A DNA stretch of 30,000 bases from Chrysomallon squamiferum (GCA_012295275.1 CM022665.1:20960650-20990649), one strand, 5' to 3'; positions 8,690 through 18,349 are shown, counted from the stretch's first letter. The notes: generated by a model from the letters alone, not told the origin. Made by a program: numbers and translations.

Positions 8690-9070
8690 TTCCATGTGCG
8701 CGTGCATCTGCGTATGTGCGTACATGTGTATGTGCTCCAAAAGCACTCCAATGTATTACCAATATTTAATGTTCATTCCGCTTCCAAGAACGAAGAATAT
8801 ATTCACAAACAAAACAAAACTAGAAACACCAACACTAGAAAATAAAATATTGCTGCTTACAGTATATTTCATACATGCAGTGTGTGTCGTGCAGACGTTC
8901 TGAAAGCACGTGCCAGTACACGGAATGATAAATGCAACGGGACAGGGAGGTTAATGAATAGTACCGACTGGAACCCGCCGCTTTGCGCTGAACCCAGAAC
9001 CAGTCTAGTACTGTTTGTGCGCGTTCTGACAATGCGTAATGTTTCTGTCAAATAAAGTTTTGAAAAAAAA
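8690..9070. other. Complex sequence ending in AATAAA and a short A run
   Basis: Moderately GC-rich sequence (about 8880-9050) is followed by AATAAA (9051-9056) and eight A from 9063. This could be the 3' end of a transcript or retrocopy on the plus strand. No coding sequence is recognisable upstream, and AATAAA is common in AT-rich DNA. Confidence 0.25.
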
Positions 9071-9340
9071 CGTCGTGTACCAGTCGATTGTAATTACCTT
9101 TCACACACGTTTTTCTCTCTGCCAGATGTTTGTGGCAGTTTTACTCGAAGCAAGGCAGACTTACTTCATTTTTATATTGATTTCAATTTGTAATTCCATT
9201 TTTAAAAAAAAAAAAAAAAACAAGAAGAACGAAAAAAGACCGCTTTGTTCTAGCGTTTTTCTTGTTTTTCTGAGTCAAGGTCTTCTGCTCTGACTCTAAT
9301 GAACCGAACGTTTGAAAGAATTTTGAAAGAAAGATATATA
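9071..9340. other. AT-rich sequence with poly-A, nothing recognised
   Basis: Contains an A run at about 9202-9220. ORFs through it are short and lysine/phenylalanine-rich. Confidence 0.5.
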
Positions 9341-9382
9341 TGAGCAGTAGTAGTAATAGTAATACTGTGGTGGTAGTAGTAA

Positions 9383-9488
9383 CAGCAGCTGCAGCACTAG
9401 CAGTAGTAGAAGTAAAAAAATCAGTTATAAAATGTTTATTCTCTTGGTCGTAAGTTACGACTCGTTTATGAAGCAAGTTGTAAAGTTT
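9383..9488. repeat. Dispersed repeat, copy A (trinucleotide head plus unique tail)
   Basis: This 106-bp block matches 10567-10672 closely. It begins with CAG/AGT trinucleotides, then AAATCAGTNATAAAATG, then TTCTCTTGGTCGTAAGTTACGACT, then a TTTATGAA stretch ending GTAAAGTTT. The middle contains GTCGTAA-G-TTACGAC, a 7-bp inverted repeat with a one-base centre, identical in both copies. Minus-strand reading of both copies gives VVTYDQE, but no long ORF. Two copies in about 1.2 kb suggest a mobile or locally duplicated repeat. Confidence 0.75.
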
Positions 9489-10090
9489 TACTTCTACTGC
9501 TGTTTTGTAATGAACGATTATCTAGTAAAAATATTTATTATTTTTGAACTGATGAGAGGAAACCAGCTAATTTGGACATTTAAGAACCAACAAAGAGTAA
9601 TTTGTATCTATACACTTCAAGAATCAAAAGAACATTCCCTTTGATTTGTCAGTCTTTATACAACTGATTTAAATTAATAAAAAAATAATCCAAATAGCAG
9701 CCAACAGAATCGATCCCGCGATCCATCGTGGCTCAGACAAGTGCGTTAATCAGCAAGTCAGTGATGAAAGGAGAAGAATGACATGAAAGTGAAGGTTACA
9801 AATATCGTTGTTGTTCTACCATCAATTGTACATTCAGCTGACGTTCGCCTTGCTCTGTAACAGAAACGAGGCTTACCAATGCTTCTTAGCGCTTTGTTTA
9901 AATTTGCCAAATTGTTTCAATCCTCGGCGAATTGCGCACATAATGAGTGGATTCCTCCGCTTCACAGACATAAAATATTGCCCACAAATTAAGACGCACG
10001 TTTGAGCTTAACCGTCCAAATCACAGAGAATAAGAATCACTGAGGAAATCACTGGTTTGTTTTAAGTAGTAGTTAAAAACTGCTTTAATG
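9489..10090. other. AT-rich sequence with a possible degenerate tRNA-like segment
   Basis: No gene is recognised. At about 9711-9735 the minus strand reads GGGATCGATTC, resembling a tRNA B box (GGTTCGANTCC), near a GAGCCAC motif. It is too degenerate to call a SINE with confidence. Confidence 0.35.
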
Positions 10091-10099
10091 ATATATATA

Positions 10100-10290
10100 T
10101 ATGAATGAATGAATGAAGAGAGAAAGAAAGAAAAAAGGTAAGTTAGTAAAGAAAGAAAAAAATAAAGAAATAAGTAAGTAAATAAGGAAAGAAAGAGAAG
10201 TAAAGAAATAAAGAAGTAAATAAGTAAATAAAAGAAGAAAGAAAGAAAACAAACAAAGAAACAAAGAAAAAAAGAAAGAAATACTCAGCG
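10100..10290. repeat. Purine-rich GAAA/AAGT array
   Basis: GAAT tetramers followed by a long interrupted GAAA/TAAG array, almost entirely A and G with few T. Confidence 0.85.
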
Positions 10291-10359
10291 AGAAAGAGTA
10301 AAAATATTCGTAGATTTATTTACGTGTTCTTAGGAGTGTTAATGAAAATGTTGCTTCTA

Positions 10360-10566
10360 ATAATAACTGCAACTAATAGTAGTTGCGTCAAAAACAGCAA
10401 CATCAGCAGCAGTAAAAAAATATATAAAGTAGGAATAACAGAAATAGTAATAATAGTACTATCAGTAATAGAAGTAGTAGTGATGGTTATGGTGGTAGTA
10501 TTAAAAGTTGTAGTAGTAGTAGTGGCAGTATTAGAAGGGTGGTGGTTATAGAAATACTAGTAGCAG
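10360..10566. repeat. Interrupted AGT/AGC trinucleotide array
   Basis: Loose AGT/AAT/GGT units lead into dispersed repeat copy B. Copy A is likewise preceded by an AGT/AGC array (9341-9410). Confidence 0.8.
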
Positions 10567-10672
10567 CAGCAGCTGCAACAGTAGCAGTAGCTGTAGTAAA
10601 AGAAATCAGTGATAAAATGCTTTTCTCTTGGTCGTAAGTTACGACTGCTTTATGAAACCAGTCGTAAAGTTT
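10567..10672. repeat. Dispersed repeat, copy B
   Basis: Partner of 9383-9488. The core TTCTCTTGGTCGTAAGTTAC is identical; differences are scattered and the end GTCGTAAAGTTT is conserved. See copy A. Confidence 0.75.
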
Positions 10673-10850
10673 CACACTGTCTATTCGAAGATGTTTATAA
10701 AAGAAACCTTGATGCTTATCGATAAAAGTAATCCAAGTTTTACCTTTAGTAAGTTTCTTCTCTTGTTTATAAGAGATTACAACTCAGTTATAAATCTGAA
10801 ATTTAATGACAGAGTTAAAATTCATGTAGTTTATCAATAATCGTCGTTTC

Positions 10851-10905
10851 ATTTTATTTATTTATTCATTTATTTATTTATTTATTTATTTTTTTTTTTT
10901 GTGGG
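10851..10905. repeat. TTTA array, poly-T and a short poly-G
   Basis: TTTA tetramers, then 12 T and GTGGGGGG. Confidence 0.85.
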
Positions 10906-11054
10906 GGGAAATAATTATGTCGATAAACTGTTTTGAGAAGGAAGATTTGGAGAAGCGATCTAAGTATTTGCTTGATAATAATAATACTCAAAAATACTTA
11001 ACCGTATCCTAATAATAAACAAATAATCAAACAAACAAACAAATAAATAAAAAT

Positions 11055-11290
11055 GACAGATATAAATAGCTTAAACTCTTCTTAATAAATTTTAAAACTT
11101 TAATACTGACAGATATAAACAGCTTAACCCGTTTTTAATCATTTTAAAACGTTAATAATAACGGATATAAATAGCTTAACCACTTTTTTTTTTTACTTTT
11201 TTATAATTTTAAGACAATAATATTGACTGATATAAATAGCTTAACGTATTCTTAACAATTTTGAAAAAGGATAATGACGGATATTTTGTT
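11055..11290. repeat. Minisatellite, about 52-bp unit, five copies
   Basis: The core GATATAAATAGCTTAA recurs with unit starts at 11055, 11108, 11160, 11225 and 11276 (spacings 53, 52, 65, 51; the last is partial). Between cores lies a TTTTAA-rich spacer with a poly-T expansion in the third unit. The diverged units imply an old tandem duplication. Confidence 0.85.
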
Positions 11291-11369
11291 ATTTCAGTGT
11301 TGTGAGGTTTGACATATTTCATACACTGATACTAGTATCTGCGTTCCACTCATAAACAAGTTTCTCTTT

Positions 11370-11652
11370 CATCCGCACCTCCGTGAAACAATGTTTGTCT
11401 GTGCGTCTGTCACCTCGTCTGCCAATAAGTTCTCAAAAACAACAACAGTGCATTTTAACAATGCTTTTACGCCAGCCTACTTTGAAAGACTGGCGAACGA
11501 ACCTGCTAGACACGTCAGTATTAATTACGTCTGCAATTTGCTGAATCTCCATAAAAACGTACGAAATCCACGCGAGTCTGCATGGGTTTCACTCCTGCGT
11601 CGTCGACTCTTTCCTGGTGGTGACGTCACTGAACAGAACGATTTGAGAAAAC
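11370..11652 (+). promoter_or_regulatory. Candidate promoter and 5' UTR with CRE (11621-11628)
   Basis: GC-richer sequence directly upstream of a Kozak-like AAACATGG. The full CRE palindrome TGACGTCA lies about 25 bp before that ATG, with CG-rich CGTCGTCGACTC just upstream. The arrangement is typical of TATA-less housekeeping promoters; the call is inference. Confidence 0.35.
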
Positions 11653-11732
11653 ATGGCGGAGATGTAAGTGCTTTTGTATTCGTCTCGGATATTAGTGGAA
11701 ATACGCTGTCTTCTTTTTATGAAGATTATTAA
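11391..11732 (+). CDS. Hypothetical 113-codon ORF, unrecognised
   Basis: This is the longest ORF in the window that is not simple repeat. ATG context is AAACAATG, which is favourable. The predicted protein (starting MFVCASVTSS) is compositionally ordinary, with Phe/Asn-rich and Arg-rich patches and no signal peptide, membrane segment or family motif that I recognise. It lies in a GC-richer island that includes the CRE at 11621. Against it: the alternative first-exon model at 11653 uses a different frame of the same DNA. The ORF may be chance within a promoter/5' UTR. Low confidence. Confidence 0.18.
   Translation: MFVCASVTSSANKFSKTTTVHFNNAFTPAYFERLANEPARHVSINYVCNLLNLHKNVRNPRESAWVSLLRRRLFPGGDVTEQNDLRKHGGDVSAFVFVSDISGNTLSSFYEDY
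11653..11663 (+). CDS. Candidate first coding exon: Met-Ala-Glu then donor GTAAGT
   Basis: The sequence AAAACATGGCGGAGAT|GTAAGTG has a near-optimal start context (AAAC before ATGG) followed 11 bases later by the consensus 5' splice site GTAAGT (11664). It would encode MAE plus two bases of the next codon. ATGGCGG also resembles the TISU/YY1 element. Very short first coding exons are common in animals. No downstream exon could be identified; an acceptor-like AATTTCAG ends at 11741. If real, the rest of the gene lies to the right. Confidence 0.3.
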
Positions 11733-11809
11733 TAATTTCAGAAGATGGCTCGAAAAGTAAAATGTACGCTTTTGTTTTCGTGTATAAAAATGTTGATTTC
11801 AGAAAATTT

Positions 11810-11928
11810 ATTTCGATATTTATTTATTTGTTTATTTATTTATTATTATTTCGATTATTACTACTACTACTACTACTACTACTTCTGTTACTATTACTAC
11901 TTCTATTTTTTGTTATTACTGTTGTAAT

Positions 11929-11997
<69 letters not shown>
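11810..11997. repeat. TTTA, ACT and (GA)n compound array
   Basis: TTTA tetramers (about 11817-11845), ACT/TTA trinucleotides (11858-11925), then a pure GA array at 11934-11997. Confidence 0.92.
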
Positions 11998-12000
<3 letters not shown>

Positions 12001-12059
12001 TGGAAAAACTAGTAACTGTTAGCATCATTCTACTACTGCTACTGTAAACAATAGTAATA

Positions 12060-12411
12060 GCAAGAAGAAGAGAAAATAAAATATTCATATAAATAAATAA
12101 ATTAATAAATAAGTAATAACACGTTTTCTACATATGTAAAAAATTGTTTTCTTCTTAAATTATAAATTCAATACGAAATAAGTGATAAAATTGAATTTAA
12201 TCAAATTAAATGAAATAAAAAAAAAACAAAAAAAAAAAAAAAAAAAAAAAAGCAACAAAAGAAACACTACATTTATATATAATAAAAATATTATTTAAAA
12301 ATATATTTAAGCAGTAGAATAGAATTAAATTAAATTTGAAATGTCAAAATAACAAAATAGATTCAAACTAATATGTCACTAAAATAACAAAAATGTAACA
12401 AATATAATTTG

Positions 12412-12443
<32 letters not shown>

Positions 12444-12459
12444 ACAACAAATAAAAAGC

Positions 12460-12510
<51 letters not shown>

Positions 12511-12582
12511 AATAAATAAATACAACTTTCTATACGCAAATAAAACTATCTCTTTAAAAGTGACCAGATCAATTTCACCTTT

Positions 12583-12644
<62 letters not shown>

Positions 12645-12670
12645 AAAAGGAGAGAGAAAAAAAAAACATG
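12060..12670. repeat. A-rich region with (AAT)n arrays and a poly-A over 55 bases
   Basis: Poly-A at about 12218-12251, (AAT)n at 12414-12502 in two blocks, TAAA units to 12521, and an uninterrupted poly-A of nearly 60 bases at about 12585-12642 followed by GA-rich sequence. The poly-Phe ORFs on the minus strand are artefacts. Confidence 0.9.
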
Positions 12671-13030
12671 GTACTTTGAAGATTGGAGTCAATGTTTTAT
12701 GGGATGGATATGAAGATTTTGTCTTCACAGAAGATGGATGTTCTGCCGGGTTTAGTCTATTGATTTTATCGCGATGCCCCGTGACATGTTTTAAACGCAG
12801 AATTCGGGAAGTTGGCAACTTAGTTAATTGGAAGTCTCGGACGAAAAGCGAAGTGGATATCGTATGACAATGCGTTCTAGATAACCGTGCATATATATGA
12901 CGTTCCCCTGATAGATTGGGAACGTTTAACCCAAGTCATCCGTGCACGTGCAAAGCGGAAGCGCACGCGGTGGAAGATTAGTAGAAATTAGAAAACAAAT
13001 TGTTCCAGAACCACACGCGAAACAGAACCG
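12671..13030. other. Unassigned complex island, possible coding relic
   Basis: About 350 bp of non-repetitive, GC-richer sequence directly after the long poly-A. A plus-strand frame is open at 12676-12867 (63 codons, no ATG at its start). The minus strand is also open for over 50 codons. Neither product is recognised. Several CG-containing motifs and a GCACGTGC E-box (12942-12949) point to regulatory use as much as coding. Confidence 0.25.
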
Positions 13031-13042
13031 CCTTTGCTTTTT

Positions 13043-13203
13043 GTGCTTTTTATTTTTATTTTTATTTTTATTTTTTTTCTGTTAATCGTCTTCTGTTTTA
13101 TTTATCTATTTATTTATTTATTTATTTTATTTTTATAATTAAATAGTTAATCAATTAATCATTTATTTAATTTAATTTAATTTAATTTAATTTAATTTAA
13201 TTT
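13043..13203. repeat. TTTTTA/TTTA array and (TTTAA)n
   Basis: T-rich tetramer/hexamer units, then about eight perfect TTTAA pentamers at 13163-13203. Confidence 0.9.
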
Positions 13204-13292
13204 GATAATATTTCAGACTAAACCCATTATCGTTACTTCATGAATTACTGCTTATCGGCAGCACGTGTATCTTATATTGAACTTCCCACAAA

Positions 13293-13318
13293 GTAAAAAA
13301 AAAAAAAAAAAAAAAAAA
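13293..13318. repeat. Poly-A
   Basis: About 25 A. Confidence 0.9.
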
Positions 13319-13630
13319 CATCACGGTTTTTTGTTATACCAGCACGAGATCCACCGGTTAGAACGAGAAATAGCGTCAAATAAAATCTTGATAAGATTAA
13401 CCTGTGTTCTTCTAAACAAAAAGTCTAAGATATGATGCTGGATTAATTTAGTCTTCTAATAAATAGTTAATATAGTAACGAGAAAAATATTTACATATAT
13501 TGTTGGACTAAAATAATCTGTATATTGGTTGGATCGGGAAATAAACTGGTGTTCTATTTGGAATCAGAGATGGACATAAGGTAACATTTCAAGAAAGGTA
13601 CGTAAGTAAATAAACAGTAAAAAGTTAAAT
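13319..13630. other. AT-rich sequence, nothing recognised
   Basis: Single-copy AT-rich sequence without ORFs or motifs I can support. Confidence 0.5.
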
Positions 13631-13635
13631 AATAA

Positions 13636-13790
13636 TACCACTACCACCACACACACCCCCAACAACAACAACAACAACAACAATAATAATAATAATAATA
13701 ATAAGAAGAAGAAGAAGAAGAAGAAGAAATAAATAAATAAATAAATAAATAAAAATAAAACAAACAAACAAACAAAAAAATAACACCGAA
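13636..13790. repeat. ACC/AAC/AAT/AAG trinucleotides with TAAA/CAAA tetramers
   Basis: Ordered blocks of ACC, AAC, AAT and AAG units, then AAAT and AAAC tetramers. Confidence 0.9.
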
Positions 13791-13799
13791 GAAACAACG

Positions 13800-14440
13800 T
13801 ATGTATAACAGTTGTTGTGAAAGGCCTGACAAAATACAGATTTTCGGAATTCAAATTAGTGTTTTTCGTTTACTAACAGCCCCATCTGGTTGTGGTCTAA
13901 GTTGGAGAATTTTAGTTACGACTCTTATCACCCCTCGTACGTGTGTTGTTTTTTTCACTCGGTTATCTCCGACTTGTAAAATCGAATTTTTCGTAGCGAG
14001 TTCCACATTCCTAAATTTGGTGTAAAGGCGAATACTTAAAGTGCCTGTTTAGAAAATTGTGCAAGAAACATCACAGGAATGAAAACAAATGAATCTTATG
14101 CCATGTAAACCATACTTATAAGACTATAGAGACGTTACGAGGCATGCGCAAGCTTCAAATGGCTCGTGTCGTTTCGGATAAGTTCGGAAAATTATGATAA
14201 TTTAAAGAGCGCGTTACCGAAAAGACGTTAGCGGAAATTGCATTTTACATATGTCTTGTACCAAAGGAACGTCGAGAAATTGTTGTAAAATTCTGTTGAG
14301 CTGTGCAATTTATGATAAAAATATTGAAGATGAAAATGAAAAATAGCATTTTCGAAAGCTATATATATAGTTCTTTTTCTAAACAATTTCTTGAAACACA
14401 AACACATGTACAGAGACACGTGCACAGAAAAAAGAGAGTG
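13800..14440. other. Unassigned complex sequence
   Basis: Non-repetitive island. A plus-strand ORF (13801-14025, 74 codons) is not recognised. A GGCATGCGCA motif (14142-14151), resembling half of an NRF-1 site, precedes ATGGCTCGTGTCG (about 14159), which opens only a 12-codon ORF. Nothing firm can be called. Confidence 0.25.
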
Positions 14441-14524
14441 AAAATTATTTACGTAAATAAAAATCCATGCAGGAGACAGTGAAAGAGACACACAAATGCA
14501 AATAAGAAGACAGAGAGACAAAGA

Positions 14525-14848
14525 CTAACTGATAGATACATAGATAAATATATGCATAGATATATCTAGATAGATAAACTGATTGATAGATAAATATAGA
14601 CAAATGTAGATATATAGATAGATAGACATATAGAGAAACTGACTGATAGATAAATATAGATACAGAGATAGCTAGACAGATAGATAAACGACAGATAGAT
14701 AGATAGATTGATTGATATTTAAATATAGATATATAGATAAACAGATAGATGGACAGACAGACAAAGAGACAGACACATCTAGATGCGTGGATTGACAAAT
14801 AGACGAACAGATAAACAGGTAGGTAGATAAATAAATAGATATACAGAG

Positions 14849-14939
<91 letters not shown>
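14525..14939. repeat. GATA/GACA-rich array ending in (GA)n
   Basis: About 330 bp of interrupted GATA, GACA and GATT tetramers, then a pure GA array of about 80 bp (14858-14939). The 177-codon minus-strand Ser/Leu/Tyr ORF is a translation of this array. Confidence 0.93.
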
Positions 14940-14944
<5 letters not shown>

Positions 14945-15240
14945 AAACTACAACTCTCGGTTTACTTAACGTACACATAACTTACACACATGGGCTTTCT
15001 AACGAGACATTTAACAAAATGTACAAAGTCGTTTATAAGAAATTTATTGTTATATTCGTGTGCTGGTTGCTGTCAGTTTACATAAATACGGTTTTATTTC
15101 GCTTCTCTGCAATTTTTCATAAACTGCACCAGGAACCGAATTTGTTTTTATATTACTACGTACAGTGAAAATAATCGTTACAGAACACTGCAGAGAGAAG
15201 GCAACAGGAGAGTTACTGTCACTCGTGTTTAAATATTGAA
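14945..15240. other. Single-copy AT-rich sequence
   Basis: No gene is recognised. A CTCTCGGTTTAC segment (14954-14965) just after the GA array weakly resembles the flank that follows the GA arrays at 22.4 and 29.2 kb. Confidence 0.4.
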
Positions 15241-15361
15241 TTAAGAAAATAAGAATATGAAGAAAGAAAAAAAGGAAAAAAAAGGAGAGAAAGAAGGAAA
15301 AGAATGTGCTGAAGAGAAAAGATGTAACTGATGGAAACTGCATTTCATTTTGTTTTCGACG

Positions 15362-15364
15362 AGC

Positions 15365-15403
<39 letters not shown>

Positions 15404-15570
15404 TAAACACACACACATAAATACACACACACACATAAACACACACATACACACACACATAAACATACACACATAAATACACACACACACATAAACACAC
15501 ACACACATAAACACACACACAAACACACATAAACACACACACACATATAAACACACACACACACACAGAA
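15362..15570. repeat. (CA)n array with regular ATAAA interruptions
   Basis: CA blocks are interrupted about every 10-20 bases by TAAA or AAAC, giving a higher-order CACACATAAACA pattern. Cys/Val ORFs on the minus strand are artefacts. Confidence 0.93.
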
Positions 15571-15755
15571 TACAAAAAAGATCATGAAAAGAAAAAGAAA
15601 AACTCGATGTTCTGATTTATGCGATATTTTTTCTCAAGACGATGAAAAAACCAAGATGTTCATTTATCATTTTCGTGTAAAAAGTTATGTAACTAATGGT
15701 AAAAAAGGAAAATAAATAAGATAAGTGGCGTAATCATAAATCTTTTTACACTTAT

Positions 15756-15980
15756 TGTATGTATGTACGTACGTATTTCTGTATGAATGTATGTATTTAT
15801 TTATGTAGATATGTATGTATTTATTTATGTAGATATGTATGTTATGTAGGTATGTATGTACATTATGTATATATGTTTATGTATGTATATATGTATGTAC
15901 GTATGTATATGTATTTATGTATGTATGTATGTATGTATGTATATATGTACCTAATTCAAGTAAAAAAAAAAAAAAAAATG
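15756..15980. repeat. (GTAT)n array and poly-A
   Basis: Interrupted GTAT/TTTA tetramers to about 15950, then a poly-A run (15961-15978). Confidence 0.92.
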
Positions 15981-16084
15981 TTACTATAAACAAATCATTC
16001 ACACATGAAAACAAACAACGAGCAATTTGTCATGGAACACTGTTTAGAACGTGAAAAAGCTTTAATCGTCGTGCGCAGAGGAGA

Positions 16085-16135
16085 CCGATCATTCTTCAGT
16101 CGATCGCTCTAACCACCGAGCCACAAACTCCTCTT
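16085..16135 (-). repeat. tRNA-derived relic (possible SINE head)
   Basis: On the minus strand the sequence reads GTGGCTCGGTGGTTAGAGCG followed by ATCGACTGAAGAATGATCG. The first part fits a tRNA D arm with A box. The second resembles an anticodon arm with a Phe-like CTGAAGA loop, but the stem has an insertion, and no GGTTCGANTCC B box follows. Best read as a decayed tRNA-derived SINE rather than a working tRNA. Confidence 0.45.
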
Positions 16136-16380
16136 GTAATGAATCTACAACCGAACGTAATTTCCTGTCTGTAACTCTTCTCTCTGTAACGTTGATTACT
16201 TTCGATACGTCATGTCGTAACTTTCTCGTTTTCTTCTCTCTGTACACGACTGCTGCAGCGCAACACGGGTTTGATGAACAACGACCGCTGTGTGGCGCTG
16301 TCGTGACACGACCAATTAAAAGTCTCCCAGAAGCGGAGTCAGAGAGGTCACCGCGAAGGAGGGCCAATAAATAATTTTAT
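16136..16380. other. GC-richer island with overlapping short ORFs
   Basis: Open frames on both strands (60-92 codons) cross this island. The minus-strand frame (16089-16367) ends inside the tRNA-like relic, which argues against a real protein. Nothing is recognised. Confidence 0.3.
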
Positions 16381-16390
16381 TCCGTTTCAG

Positions 16391-16450
16391 ATGGATTCCA
16401 GAATTTCCTCTCCCAGCGATGGAGAAATGGAGGATTTCAAATACAGCTGA
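16391..16450 (+). CDS. Candidate short terminal exon (19 codons) after a splice acceptor
   Basis: A good acceptor (TTTTATTCCGTTTCAG, ending 16390) is followed at once by ATGGATTCC and an open frame MDSRISSPSDGEMEDFKYS ending in TGA (16448-16450). The Ser/Pro/acidic composition looks protein-like, but the segment is short and no partner exon is visible. Chance is a real alternative. Confidence 0.2.
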   Translation: MDSRISSPSDGEMEDFKYS

Positions 16451-16515
16451 AAGTGGAACAAGACGTTAATCGTTTCTCAAAAGTTTTTCAAAGATCTTTT
16501 CAAGATTTTATTTTG

Positions 16516-16518
<3 letters not shown>

Positions 16519-16572
<54 letters not shown>

Positions 16573-16720
16573 TAATAACAACAACCATAATAATAGCAAC
16601 AACAACAAAACAACAATAACAGAAAAGAATAATAATTAAAAAACTCTACTATTACTACTACTTATTCTTCTATTATTACAGCATAAACAACAACAATAAC
16701 GACAACTACTACTACTACTG
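16519..16720. repeat. (AAT)n and AAC/ACT trinucleotide arrays
   Basis: A pure AAT tract (about 16519-16571), then loose AAC, AAT and ACT units. Confidence 0.9.
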
Positions 16721-16829
16721 TTTCTCCTATTACAACTAGCGTGATAATAATAATACAGAAAAAGCGATATAGGCCTTAGGAAGAACGAAAGAACCATTTT
16801 GTTAACAATTTCCTTTATTTTCTTTCTCC

Positions 16830-16995
16830 TTTTATTTATTTATTTATTTGTTTGTTTGTTATTATTATTGTTGTTGTTGTTGTTATTACCATTATTTTTT
16901 TTATATATTTTTATTTATATGTGTAATTGTTACTATCGTTTTTCTCTGACTTGTTTGAGCTGTATCATTCCATTTTTTTTTTTTTTTTTCCTGAA
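16830..16995. repeat. TTTA/TTTG, ATT/GTT units and poly-T
   Basis: T-rich microsatellites end in a poly-T of about 18 (about 16973-16990). Confidence 0.85.
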
Positions 16996-17039
16996 TGAAA
17001 TCTCTCTAACTGACGCCATACCAGACTTTTATCAAACTT

Positions 17040-17930
17040 TATAAAATATTTGTCTGTTTGTCCGTGTGGGTGTTATTTTCGTCTCGCGAGGCGCTGACGG
17101 GTGACAATTTGTAGTATGTAAGACATTCGACTCGTCTGATGTAAGATACGTGATATCACGTGATCACATCGTGCGCATACTCAACAGGAAATAACAAACC
17201 AGTATTAAAAAGAACTGGCAGGCTTCACTAATGGGGTTAAATATACATCACGTGATTCTACAGATGTACATGTTTAACTGTTATATAATACATATATTTA
17301 ATTTTTTTTATACTTCTGTATTTTCAAGTATGGAAAACAATAATGAAAAGTAAATTTTTTAAATGATAATTTCACTTAGTATAGAAAATTAATTTCTTAA
17401 AAATAATATTTATTATGGTTGTAGTTGTTGCTGTTGTTGCTGCATCTTGTTGTTCTGTTGAATTTTTATAATTATTATTTATTTGTTTGTATGACATGAA
17501 AAATAAACAAACAAACAAACAAATAAATAATGTTCACTGAGTTGATAGATAATTTTCTAAGACATAATAGGTCGCAGAAAGTATCCTCCTAGCAATATTG
17601 TTTATATATTCCAATCTCCTACAGCATATTTATAACTAATAATTTTTTTAAAGTTTTAAAAAGCAGAGATGGTTACTGTCCTGTCGTGGTAAGATGCAGA
17701 TGCAGATAAATAGTATTAACAACAGATGTGTTATTTTCACATTTTAACATAAAAAAGAAAACATCAAGCGATGTTTTACCATCGAAAACCATTTAATGTT
17801 AAACATTATTAAGCAAATATTTAAGTTTTTATCATCATTAATATTTCTGCCTGCTCCCTGATATTTTTTATTTTTTATTTTGTTTTATTTTTATTATTTT
17901 TTTATTTTTATCTCCCTTTAATCTGACCAG
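17040..17930. other. AT-rich sequence with E-box palindromes at its left end
   Basis: A short GC-richer part (17060-17260) holds the perfect 14-bp palindrome ACGTGATATCACGT (17148-17161) overlapping CACGTG (17157-17162), and a second TCACGTGA at 17248-17255. The rest is AT-rich with GTT units and AAAC/AAAT tetramers (about 17420-17530). No gene is recognised. Confidence 0.4.
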
Positions 17931-18240
17931 TGGTCAAGCTATAATTGGTAAATTTGCTATCTCAGTTTCCAGCTGTTGAAACGTATTCTATATTTCTGTG
18001 TCCGCTGCTTTCCATGTGTTCCACTGGCGGGCAATCTCACGTGATTAATGTTGTCAGTTGCTGTTCCAATTCCGCCACTTTGCACGTGCTGCCAACAGCT
18101 CATGGATGTTCCGTGAACCCTGGGATGTCTGGTCACCAAAACTCAAATACATCATGTAATGTTTCTACTTAAGAGCTTCTGCCCAGAGTCTGGGTCATTT
18201 TTGTTTTGTTTTAAATTCTATATTATTTACACACATTTAT
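17931..18240. other. Unassigned complex island
   Basis: Both strands are open for 60-75 codons (17945-18172 plus; 17957-18139 minus) without recognisable products. It contains TCACGTGA (about 18038) and GCACGTGC (about 18080) E-boxes. Confidence 0.25.
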
Positions 18241-18254
18241 TATATAAACATACA

Positions 18255-18291
18255 TGTGAGAGAAAGAATAAAAGAATAAAAGAGAGAGAGC

Positions 18292-18349
<58 letters not shown>

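Noticed and set aside
9051-9070. AATAAA plus A8 as a gene 3' end or retrocopy tail
   Set aside because: AATAAA is frequent in AT-rich DNA, the A run is short, and no coding or TE body is recognisable upstream.
12579-12660. Poly-A of nearly 60 as the tail of a retroelement
   Set aside because: The sequence upstream is AAT and TAAA microsatellite without a recognisable element body or target duplication.
14445-14978. A 177-codon minus-strand ORF, the longest in the window
   Set aside because: It is a translation of GATA and GA microsatellites (Ser/Leu/Tyr repeats). No start context or complex segment supports a protein.
16089-16367. A 92-codon minus-strand ORF as a gene
   Set aside because: It overlaps the tRNA-like relic at one end and has no family features. 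It likely results from a GC-richer island lacking stops.
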